DNA from: Gelidibacter salicanalis
Lineage (GTDB): Bacteria; Bacteroidota; Bacteroidia; Flavobacteriales; Flavobacteriaceae
Length of the DNA stretch: 64,000 nucleotides
Reading direction: 5' to 3'
Assembly: GCF_007997285.1 (NCBI RefSeq)
Contig: NZ_VORX01000006.1
Coordinates: 62,001 to 126,000, forward strand
Numbering within the stretch: position 1 is the first letter of the stretch; each line of letters starts with the position of its first letter. The notes below the pieces were generated by a model. That model was not told where the DNA came from. It worked only from the letters and a program-made list of their open reading frames with translations, and did not search any database. Of this stretch, positions 55,443 to 63,027 are shown piece by piece. Position numbers and translations under genes: made by a program.

Positions 55443-56300
55443 ATGAAATCAGTCACAATTACATTTTTTTCGTTACTAATGCTTTTAGGTTCTGCGAGCT
55501 TGATGGCGCAAGAATTTCAGGGAAGGGCACATTACATGTCCAAAACCACCATGGACATGAACAATTTTGGTGGTGACCAAATGAGCGAACAGCAGAAGAA
55601 AATGATTGCGGAACGCATGAAAAATATGCTAGAGAAAACATACATCTTAAGTTTTAACAGAACGGAGTCCATTTATAAAGAAGAAGAAAAATTAGTAACT
55701 CCAGGTGGTGGAGGCGGTGGCCGAATGGGCGGTATGATGGGTAGTTTTACCGCGGGTTCTCAATATAAAAACGTGAAAGATCAACAGCTGATCCAAGATC
55801 AGGAGTTTTTTGGCAAACAGTTTCTGATTAAGGATTCCATCCCTCAACTGGAATGGAAAATGGAAAATGAGTCCAAACAAATTGGGCAGTATTTAAGTTT
55901 TAAGGCAACGGCGATTAAAAAAGGGAATGATTTGGATTTCGGTAATATGAGACGTCGCAATAGAAATAACGAAAGCACAAGGGATTCGACCAAAACGAAT
56001 TCGGGCGATGTCATTGAAGTGCCCAAGGAAATAATAGTTACCGCTTGGTATACGCCACAAATTCCGGTCAACCAAGGCCCTGGCGAGTATTGGGGACTTC
56101 CGGGTCTGATATTGGAAGTCAATGCAGGTCGCACCACAATTTTGTGCACAAAAATTGAAATCAATCCTACAGATAAAGTGGAGATTAAGGCGCCATCAAA
56201 AGGTAAAGAGGTTACCAAAAAGGATTATGAAGCTATCGTAAAAGAAAAAACAGAAGAAATGCGGGAAATGTACGGCGGTAGAGGTCGTGGCCGTAACTAA
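55443..56300 (+). CDS. GLPGLI family protein
   Basis: The 285-residue exported protein has a signal peptide ending SLMAQ and the family-defining motif GLPGLI at about residues 217-222 (EYWGLPGLILEVN). The N-terminal half is Met- and Gln-rich, with a Gly run and GGRMGGMMGSF. The C-terminus is a Lys/Glu helix ending in GRGRGRN. Function of the family is unknown; it is Bacteroidota-specific and normally sits next to an outer-membrane barrel gene, as here (42 bases). Confidence 0.9.
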   Translation: MKSVTITFFSLLMLLGSASLMAQEFQGRAHYMSKTTMDMNNFGGDQMSEQQKKMIAERMKNMLEKTYILSFNRTESIYKEEEKLVTPGGGGGGRMGGMMGSFTAGSQYKNVKDQQLIQDQEFFGKQFLIKDSIPQLEWKMENESKQIGQYLSFKATAIKKGNDLDFGNMRRRNRNNESTRDSTKTNSGDVIEVPKEIIVTAWYTPQIPVNQGPGEYWGLPGLILEVNAGRTTILCTKIEINPTDKVEIKAPSKGKEVTKKDYEAIVKEKTEEMREMYGGRGRGRN

Positions 56301-56342
56301 TTTCACTGATCCAACTTAACTAACCACATCAAAATTTTTAGA

Positions 56343-59099
56343 ATGAAACATTTCATTACACTGGCGCTACTTTTAGTAGTAGGCACGGCTGTTGCTCAAA
56401 TAAAAATAGAAGGCGTTGTAAAAGATAGTATTGGCAACCCATTAGAGCTTGCTAATGTTATCGCCATCAATCAAGAAACCAAGGGTTTGGAGTCTTACGG
56501 GATTTCTAATGCACAGGGCCAATACAAACTTGCTTTGACCAAAAATAACACCTATACCATTCAAGTAAGTTATATAGGGATGAAGACTTTTGAAGAAGTC
56601 TTGACCATTAAAGAGTCGGAGCTCACCAAGAATTTCACCTTAAAAGATGACAATACGCTAGATGCGATTCATCTGACCTATGAAATGCCAGTAACCATTA
56701 AGGGGGATACGCTGACTTACAATGCCGATTCGTTTAATAAAGGCACTGAACGAAAACTAGAAGATGTTTTAAAGAATTTGCCTGGCGTAGAAATTAATGC
56801 CGATGGGAAAATTGAAGTAGAGGGTAAAGTGGTCAATAAATTAATGGTCAACGGGAAGGATTTTTTTGACGGCGATTCAAAATTAGCCACTAAAAACATT
56901 CCATCAAATGCAGTGGATAAAATTCAGGTACTACGCAATTACGCTGAAGTTGGGCAGTTAAGTGGGGTTCAAAATAACCAAGACAATGTGGCCATCAACA
57001 TTAAATTAAAAGAAGGTAAGGAAAATTTTTGGTTTGGTAATGTTACTGTAGGCGGAGGTGTTGCGCCATCGCCCAATGACGAGTTGTATTTGGTGCAGCC
57101 CAAATTATTTTATTACAGTCCTAAATACAGTGTCAATGTGATAGGCGACATCAATAATACTGGAGAAGTGGCACTAACTGGTCGCGATATTCGGAATTTT
57201 GGCGGCGGCTTTAGACGCCCGAGCAGCAACAGCGGTACGAGTATTAATTTAGGTGATAATGGGTTGGGGAGTTTAACCAATTTGGGGAATGCGCAATCTA
57301 TAGAATCTAAATTAGGTGCTTTCAACTTTAGTTACGCACCCAACAAAGCCTTAGATATTAGCGGATTCGCTATCTATAACAGCAATAGATTAAAAACGCG
57401 CCAAGAAAGTTTTGTGCGCTATACCGATTCTGATTTGGGTATTCCTGATGAAGAGAAAATTGAAACGGGTCGTGAAGCCACCAATCAAGGTCTGGGCAAA
57501 TTGAGTCTTCGCTACAAACCCGATGTAAATAATCAGTTGGATTATGATGTGCTGGGACGCATTTCCAATGATTCTGAAGACAATCGTGTTTTTTCCTCAG
57601 TTGTAGGGAATACCAATCAATTGGATGAAGCGAAACCTTTTAGCATCAATCAAAATGTCAGTTATTATTACACTTTAAACGAAAAGAATATTTTTGCATT
57701 TGAAGCCCAACATTTGTTTAAGGACGAGGATCCGTTTTATAATGCCATGTTGGTTAATGATCCTACAAATAACGAGGGACCAATTGATGAACAGGATGCT
57801 TTTGACAATACGGCCGCAGGTTTAGGGCTCAATAGAGATCAATTTGGATACAATTTAAATCAAGAGCGGCGCATCAAGTCTAACCAGTTGGATGCCAAGC
57901 TCGATTATTATTATATCTTGAATGCCAAGAGTAATATCAATTTTACTTTAGGGACGATATTGAGCCATCAACAATTCGATTCTAATATCTTCCAATTTTT
58001 AGACGATGGGTCTTACTTTGATCCGGAAGCAGTGTTAACAGATAGTGACGGGAATGTGCTTCGAAATGAGAACGATACGGAATATGCGTTTAGCGATGTA
58101 TATTTGGGCGTGCATTACAGATTGAAATCGGGAATCTTTACCTTCACACCTGGCTTCTCTTTGCATGAGTATGGTAATAAAAACACCCAATTTGGAGACA
58201 CTTACCAAGATGATTTTTTTAAAATTCTTCCCGATTTTGAAACCTTAATACAATTTAAGAAGAGCGAAAGTTTGACTTTTCGTTATAGCATGCAAAACTC
58301 ATTTACTGATGTTACTAAGTTAGCGGAAGGCTTAATTTTAAATAATTATAACAGCATTCAATACGGGACGCCAGATTTGCAAAATGCCTTATCGCACAAT
58401 TTAAGTTTCCGCTACTTCAGTTTCAATTTGTTTAACTACACCAATATTTTTGCGTCGCTCAACTATAACAAAAATATTGACCAAATCAGGTCTGTCACCC
58501 AATTTGATAATGTCATTAGGACCAGTACCTATTTCAATTCTAACTTTGCTGATGAGAGTGTCTCAGCGTTTGGGCGGATGCAGCGTACTTTTGGCAAGTT
58601 GAGAGCAAGCCTAGGTGTCAATTACAATTACAGCAAAAACAATCAATTTATACAAGGGAGAAGATCGGTTAATGAGAGTTTTTCTCAAAGCTATTCGCCA
58701 GAATTACGAACCAATTTTAAGAAGGCACCTAATTTAACTTTAAGATATCAGTATAGAATCACTGAAAATAATCAAGGTAGTAATGATACCAAATTCATCA
58801 CCAATGCGCCATCTATAGAGTTTGATGCGTATATCTGGAATGCGTTTACTTTACGTACAGATTATTCTTACACCAAACAGACCAGTGATGTCGGCCCGTC
58901 AGATGCTTACCAAACCTGGAATGCCAGTTTGGCCTATCGGAAAGATAAGGATGCGAAATGGGAATACGAGTTAAGGGCGTCCAACTTGTTGAACATTGAT
59001 TCCAACATCAACAACGGTTCAAACAATATTTCAGTTTACAGTACAGAAACTTTTGTGTTACCACGATTTGTAACCTTTAGATTGATCTATACCTTATAA
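56343..59099 (+). CDS. outer-membrane beta-barrel family protein (CarboxypepD-reg + plug-like + barrel)
   Basis: The 918-residue protein resembles TonB-dependent receptors: signal peptide ending VGTAVAQ, carboxypeptidase-regulatory-like domain (about 20-100, GVVKDSIGNPLELANVIAI), a plug-like section (DTLTYNADSFNKGTERKLEDVL to DNVAINIKLKEGK), then a barrel of about 22 strands ending in FVTFRLIYTL. No clear TonB box is visible. It forms an operon with the GLPGLI gene. The cargo is unknown. A strong terminator follows. Confidence 0.92.
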   Translation: MKHFITLALLLVVGTAVAQIKIEGVVKDSIGNPLELANVIAINQETKGLESYGISNAQGQYKLALTKNNTYTIQVSYIGMKTFEEVLTIKESELTKNFTLKDDNTLDAIHLTYEMPVTIKGDTLTYNADSFNKGTERKLEDVLKNLPGVEINADGKIEVEGKVVNKLMVNGKDFFDGDSKLATKNIPSNAVDKIQVLRNYAEVGQLSGVQNNQDNVAINIKLKEGKENFWFGNVTVGGGVAPSPNDELYLVQPKLFYYSPKYSVNVIGDINNTGEVALTGRDIRNFGGGFRRPSSNSGTSINLGDNGLGSLTNLGNAQSIESKLGAFNFSYAPNKALDISGFAIYNSNRLKTRQESFVRYTDSDLGIPDEEKIETGREATNQGLGKLSLRYKPDVNNQLDYDVLGRISNDSEDNRVFSSVVGNTNQLDEAKPFSINQNVSYYYTLNEKNIFAFEAQHLFKDEDPFYNAMLVNDPTNNEGPIDEQDAFDNTAAGLGLNRDQFGYNLNQERRIKSNQLDAKLDYYYILNAKSNINFTLGTILSHQQFDSNIFQFLDDGSYFDPEAVLTDSDGNVLRNENDTEYAFSDVYLGVHYRLKSGIFTFTPGFSLHEYGNKNTQFGDTYQDDFFKILPDFETLIQFKKSESLTFRYSMQNSFTDVTKLAEGLILNNYNSIQYGTPDLQNALSHNLSFRYFSFNLFNYTNIFASLNYNKNIDQIRSVTQFDNVIRTSTYFNSNFADESVSAFGRMQRTFGKLRASLGVNYNYSKNNQFIQGRRSVNESFSQSYSPELRTNFKKAPNLTLRYQYRITENNQGSNDTKFITNAPSIEFDAYIWNAFTLRTDYSYTKQTSDVGPSDAYQTWNASLAYRKDKDAKWEYELRASNLLNIDSNINNGSNNISVYSTETFVLPRFVTFRLIYTL

Positions 59100-59123
59100 G
59101 CAACTTTAAAATTTACAATCTAT

Positions 59124-59155
59124 AAAGGCAATTTCCAGGAGATTGCCTTTTTTTA
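59124..59155 (+). terminator. terminator after the GLPGLI-barrel operon
   Basis: AAAGGCAAT, nine-base loop, ATTGCCTTT, then a T-run. Nine perfect pairs. Confidence 0.9.
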
Positions 59156-59414
59156 TTAGCTTTCAGTTGCTCATGCTATCAATTACGGCCGATACGATCA
59201 TTTGAGGGTTCTTAAGATGCCTAATAGTATCTAGTAATTTCACTTAGCAGCTTATAGACCGCTGGCAGAATTCAAATAATTCAACGTTTATAAATTTTAG
59301 AATATTTCAGACAGTAAAGCACTGTTAATAGTGTTTTGAAAAGTGTTTTCAAGGCTAGTCTGAAATAATAGTTGTATTTTCATACGCTTAATTTACTATT
59401 TAAAACCACTACAA
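59156..59414. other. intergenic region before the M28 peptidase
   Basis: Together with the terminator this is a 315-base gap. The left half is AT-rich without recognised signals; the right half holds the three-way-junction-like element at 59303-59367. Confidence 0.5.
59303..59367 (+). ncRNA. possible three-way-junction leader of the M28 peptidase gene
   Basis: TATTTCAGAC (59303-59312) pairs perfectly with GTCTGAAATA (59358-59367). Inside lie two adjacent hairpins: AAAGCACT/AGTGTTTT (59316-59337, loop GTTAAT, one G-T) and GAAAA/TTTTC (59338-59350, loop GTG). A weak -7-like TAAATTTT sits just upstream (59291-59298). The junction is 47 bases from the ATG. It could be RNA or a DNA operator. No known class is recognised. 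Confidence 0.4.
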
Positions 59415-60962
59415 ATGAAAAGACTTTTTTTGGGCGCATTCCTTTTATGCGCTACACTAACCGTAACGGCACAAGAGAAAAATGCAGTTATTGAGAACAT
59501 GATTAAAGAAGCTACTGAAAATTCCCAGTTGGAGCATTTAGGGCACGAATTATTAGATGTTATCGGTCCACGATTGGTGGGTACACCAGAAATGAAACAA
59601 GCTCATGATTGGGCTGTTGCAACATACGAAAAATGGGGAATTCCTGCAGAAAATCAGCAATATGGCGAGTGGAAAGCTTGGCAACGTGGCATTAGCCATA
59701 TTGATATGGTATCACCACGTGTTCAAAGTTTGAACGGGATGCAATTGGCATGGAGCCCAAGTACAGGCCCTAAAGGTGTAACTGCTGAGGTTATTACGCT
59801 TCCAACGGTAAAAGATTCAATGGCATTTAAAAACTGGTTAAAAAATGCCAAAGGTAAATTCGTCATGATTTCAGAATACCAAATCACTGGACGTCCGGAC
59901 TATAACTGGGAAGAGTTTGCAACGCCAGAATCATTTGAGAAAATGAAAAAGGATCGCGATTCATTATCTAGTGAATTTAGAGAAAATATGAGGAGAACAG
60001 GCTACAATTCTCGTACGATCATTGAAGCTTTGGAAAGTGCAGGTGCTGTAGGTATTGTGTCTTCCAATTGGTCTAAAGGCTTTGGAGCGAATAAAATATT
60101 CTCTTCAAGAACCAAAAAAATTCCAACGATTGATTTAGAATTGGAAGATTATGGAATGTTGTATCGTTTGGTAGAATATGGCGATAAACCACAGATTAAA
60201 GTGGTGGCAGAGTCTAAGGATTTAGGCGTAGCACCAACATTTAATACAGTAGCTCAAATAAAGGGAACCGAAAAACCAGATGAATACGTGATTCTTTCTG
60301 CACATTTTGATTCTTGGGATGGTGCTACCGGAGCCACGGATAACGGAACCGGTACTATTGTAATGATGGAGGCTATGCGTTTGTTAAAAAAGTTTTATCC
60401 TAACCCAAAACGCACCATCTTGGTAGGACATTGGGGTAGTGAGGAGCAAGGTTTAAATGGCTCCCGCGCATTTGTTGAAGATCATCCTGAAATGATTAAA
60501 AACATTCAAGCAGTATTCAATCAGGATAACGGTACAGGACGTGTCGTAACCATGAATGGCGCTGGATTTTTACATTCCTATGACTACTTAACCCGTTGGT
60601 TGAGTGCAGCTCCCAAAGAAATCACCAAACATATTGAAACGAGTTTCCCTGGGTCTCCAAGCGGTGGTGGTTCAGACAACGCCTCTTTTGTTGCGGCTGG
60701 CGCACCGGCGTTTAACTTGAGCTCTTTAAACTGGTCGTATTGGAATTATACTTGGCACACCAACAGAGATACTTATGATAAAATTGTGTTTGACGACGTG
60801 AGAAGCAACGCTATTTTAACAGCTATTTTAGCGTATATGGCGAGTGAGGATGATGCCAAAGTGTCTACTGAAAGAATCATCTTGCCGGTAAGTGACCGTA
60901 CAGGAAAGCAATTAGAATGGCCAACCCAACGTTCTCCAGAGCGTAAAGGTGGATTGGATTAA
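59415..60962 (+). CDS. exported M28 family metallopeptidase (carboxypeptidase Q-like)
   Basis: The 515-residue protein has a signal peptide (to TVTAQ, residue 20). The two-zinc aminopeptidase fold shows ligands His297 (LSAHFDSW), Asp309 (GATDNGTG), Glu343/344 (GSEEQG), Asp371 (NQDNGTG) and His448 (TWHTNRDTYDK). A PA-like insert (about 120-270) precedes the catalytic core, as in plasma glutamate carboxypeptidase. It likely degrades peptides in the periplasm. It is a single gene with its own terminator and a structured upstream region. Confidence 0.94.
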   Translation: MKRLFLGAFLLCATLTVTAQEKNAVIENMIKEATENSQLEHLGHELLDVIGPRLVGTPEMKQAHDWAVATYEKWGIPAENQQYGEWKAWQRGISHIDMVSPRVQSLNGMQLAWSPSTGPKGVTAEVITLPTVKDSMAFKNWLKNAKGKFVMISEYQITGRPDYNWEEFATPESFEKMKKDRDSLSSEFRENMRRTGYNSRTIIEALESAGAVGIVSSNWSKGFGANKIFSSRTKKIPTIDLELEDYGMLYRLVEYGDKPQIKVVAESKDLGVAPTFNTVAQIKGTEKPDEYVILSAHFDSWDGATGATDNGTGTIVMMEAMRLLKKFYPNPKRTILVGHWGSEEQGLNGSRAFVEDHPEMIKNIQAVFNQDNGTGRVVTMNGAGFLHSYDYLTRWLSAAPKEITKHIETSFPGSPSGGGSDNASFVAAGAPAFNLSSLNWSYWNYTWHTNRDTYDKIVFDDVRSNAILTAILAYMASEDDAKVSTERIILPVSDRTGKQLEWPTQRSPERKGGLD

Positions 60963-60983
60963 TTCTTTAAATCCTATAAAAAA

Positions 60984-61016
60984 AACCTTCAGCAGCAATG
61001 TTGAAGGTTTTTTATT
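60984..61016 (+). terminator. terminator after the M28 peptidase
   Basis: AACCTTCAGC, six-base loop, GTTGAAGGTT (one G-T), T-run. Ten pairs. The A-run on the left may make it work for metK as well. Confidence 0.85.
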
Positions 61017-61040
61017 TTCTAAATTTCCAATTTTATTTCT

Positions 61041-61086
61041 AACAGCGCAGCAGTCTTAATTTTAATAACGCAACGGTCTTAATATT
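61041..61086. repeat. two imperfect copies of a 22-bp unit
   Basis: AACAGCGCAGCAGTCTTAATTT and AATAACGCAACGGTCTTAATAT are 22-base near-copies between the M28 peptidase and metK; the second overlaps the metK stop. Confidence 0.5.
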
Positions 61087-62380
61087 ATTCAGAAATCCCA
61101 AATGCTGATCTCACTTTCTCTACATAATCTAATCTCTCCCAAGTAAACAACTCGACATCAAGTGTAACTGATTCGCCATTGAACTGTTCAAAGGTTTTAG
61201 AAACCGTTTCATTAATGCGTCCCATATGTCCATAGGCAGCAGTTTCGCTGTACATTGGTTGACGAAGTTTTAAACGTTTTTCAATTGCAGCAGGTCGCAT
61301 GTCAAAGATTTCTGTTATTTTTTCAGCAATTTCGCCATCTGTTAAATTAAACGGACAGGTACCATACGTATCAACATAAATGGAGGTCGGTTTTACAACG
61401 CCTATAGCGTAACTCACCTGAACCAAAATTTCGTCACACAAACCGGCAGCCACTAAGTTTTTTGCAATATGTCGTGTAGCATATGCGCCACTGCGGTCTA
61501 CCTTACTAGGATCTTTACCGCTAAAAGCCCCACCACCGTGAGCACCTTTACCACCGTAAGTGTCCACAATGATTTTTCGGCCTGTTAATCCCGTATCGCC
61601 GTGTGGCCCACCAATCACAAATTTTCCAGTAGGGTTGATATGGTAAGTGATATCATCGTTAAATAATACCTGAATATGTTCAGGAAGACCTGCCACAACT
61701 CTAGGGATCAAAATTTCAACCATGTCTTTGCGGATTTTCTCCAACATTTTTGTTTCGGCCGCATCAACATCCGATTTTGCGGAAGATTTTGGCTTTAAAA
61801 AATCGTCATGCTGCGTCGATAGTACAATCGCATCAATACGCTGCGGCACGTTGTCATCACTATATTCAATAGTAACCTGACTCTTAGAATCCGGGCGCAA
61901 ATACGTAATGTCTTTTTCCTCTCTGCGCAGGGCAGCCAATTCAATCATCAACCGATGCGATAGATCCAATGCCAAAGGCATGTAATTATCCGTTTCGTTG
62001 GTGGCATAACCAAACATCATCCCTTGGTCTCCTGCACCTTGCTCTTCTTTGTTTGCCCTGTCCACACCTCTGTTGATGTCTTCAGACTGCTCATGGATGG
62101 CGGAAAATACGCCACAAGAATTGCCATCAAACATATAGGCACCTTTCGTGTACCCAATTTTATTGATGGTATCTCTAGCTATCTTTTGAACGTCTATGTA
62201 CGTGTTAGACCTTACTTCTCCTGCCAGCACAACTTGTCCGGTGGTGACCAAGGTTTCACAAGCTACTTTTGAGTCTTTGTCAAAAGCTAAAAAATTATCG
62301 ATGAGAGCATCACTAATTTGATCTGCTACTTTATCAGGGTGTCCTTCAGAAACGCTCTCTGAGGTGAATAAATACGCCAT
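61085..62380 (-). CDS. metK: S-adenosylmethionine synthetase
   Basis: MetK makes SAM from methionine and ATP. The 431-residue protein has [18 protein letters not shown] (8-25), [33 protein letters not shown] and [18 protein letters not shown], all family signatures. It is longer than E. coli MetK by about 45 residues, with extra segments near 170-230, usual in Bacteroidota. Its leader holds a SAM-II-type aptamer, which would let SAM repress its own synthesis. The start at 62380 follows that leader by 60 bases. Confidence 0.97.
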   Translation of the reverse strand: MAYLFTSESVSEGHPDKVADQISDALIDNFLAFDKDSKVACETLVTTGQVVLAGEVRSNTYIDVQKIARDTINKIGYTKGAYMFDGNSCGVFSAIHEQSEDINRGVDRANKEEQGAGDQGMMFGYATNETDNYMPLALDLSHRLMIELAALRREEKDITYLRPDSKSQVTIEYSDDNVPQRIDAIVLSTQHDDFLKPKSSAKSDVDAAETKMLEKIRKDMVEILIPRVVAGLPEHIQVLFNDDITYHINPTGKFVIGGPHGDTGLTGRKIIVDTYGGKGAHGGGAFSGKDPSKVDRSGAYATRHIAKNLVAAGLCDEILVQVSYAIGVVKPTSIYVDTYGTCPFNLTDGEIAEKITEIFDMRPAAIEKRLKLRQPMYSETAAYGHMGRINETVSKTFEQFNGESVTLDVELFTWERLDYVEKVRSAFGISE

Positions 62381-62407
62381 ATCCTTTTGTTTATTATAGG
62401 ATTACGG

Positions 62408-62425
62408 AAGATTTGACGTTGCGCG
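62408..62425 (-). promoter_or_regulatory. anti-aptamer segment in the metK leader
   Basis: On the transcript GTCAAATCTT (plus 62417-62408) is perfectly complementary to AAGATTTGAC (plus 62530-62521) in the aptamer loop. Upstream GCAA (near 62418-62422) can pair with TTGC of the same loop. It lies between aptamer and start codon, where an expression platform is expected. Confidence 0.6.
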
Positions 62426-62440
62426 TCGAAGGAAGTTTGC

Positions 62441-62537
62441 ACTGCCTTTAGCATTTTTCATCCCCTACTTGATAGGGAATCTCGTCCTCGGATGTTCCGA
62501 TTCAGAAGAGGTTGCAATCAGTCAAATCTTTCCTCTT
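62441..62537 (-). ncRNA. SAM-II-type riboswitch with long insert (metK leader)
   Basis: The transcript has P1 AAGAGG/CCTCTT (62537-62532 with 62511-62506) enclosing the loop GATTTGACTGATTGCAA, close to the SAM-II core GATTTAACCGTATTGCAA. After an insert of about 45 bases that folds as ATCCCCTAC/GTAGGGGAT-like and CGGA/TCCG hairpins, GAAAAATGCTAAAGG matches the conserved SAM-II 3' strand. Long inserts fit the 'SAM-II long loops' variant described in Bacteroidota. P1 starts about 7 bases after the predicted transcription start. It senses SAM upstream of the SAM synthase gene. Confidence 0.8.
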
Positions 62538-62550
62538 AATTAATATAAGG

Positions 62551-62580
62551 CAAAAGTAAAAAAATTAAACGGATGGCAAA
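62551..62580 (-). promoter_or_regulatory. promoter of metK
   Basis: On the minus strand TTTG (62577-62580), 18 bases, TACTTTTG (62551-62558), an exact consensus match. The predicted start is about 62544, just before P1 of the aptamer. Confidence 0.75.
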
Positions 62581-62788
62581 TCCTTTTAAATCTATTTCAT
62601 TTAAAATTAACTTATAATTTTATTTTCGGATCAATAAAATATGTTGTAACCCTTAGTTAATATGGGCTTAGTGGGTTGTTTTTATCTTGCGATATGAGGC
62701 CGCTTTTAAAATTAAATCCTAAATAATTTGGAATTGTAACATTTGTGTTGCAATATTTGTGCTCACAAAGTTCAAAACTTATTGAAGT

Positions 62789-62907
62789 GTTATCAAGAAA
62801 GGCGGAGGGATTAGACCCGATGAAGCCTTAGCAACCCTCTAGCAATGGAGAAGGTGCTAAATTCTACTTAATTGCTGATTCATTTATCGGCTAATTGGAT
62901 AGATAAC
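62789..62907 (+). ncRNA. SAM-I (S-box) riboswitch
   Basis: P1 GTTATC/GATAAC closes the element. The core reads AGGCGGAGGGATTAGACCCGA, then TGAAGCCTTAGCAACCCTC, then AAGGTGCTAAATTC, all matching the S-box consensus (kink-turn, P2 GAGGG/CCCTC, P3 3' strand). P4 AATTGCTGA pairs with TCGGC-T-AATT. It lies 120 bases upstream of the sulfhydrylase start and should turn that gene off when SAM is plentiful. Confidence 0.92.
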
Positions 62908-62912
62908 TAAAC

Positions 62913-62946
62913 ATAATTACTCATCTGTAATTATAATTTTCTTTTT
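62913..62946 (+). terminator. AT-rich terminator-like hairpin after the S-box
   Basis: ATAATTAC, six-base loop, GTAATTAT, then AATTTTCTTTTT. Eight pairs, all but one or two A-T. It sits just downstream of P1, where the S-box expression platform should be. The stem is weak, so translational control is also possible. Confidence 0.5.
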
Positions 62947-63027
62947 AACATTTTTCTATTTGGTACGTCAGTGATGACGCATTTGGCTTTTGTTTTAATT
63001 CATTTATTAACTCAAAAAACTAGAAAA

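Noticed and set aside
62408-62530. The AAGATTTGAC / GTCAAATCTT pair as a DNA operator
   Set aside because: The arms are more than 100 bases apart and one arm lies inside the aptamer core downstream of a strong promoter, so an RNA switch explains them better.
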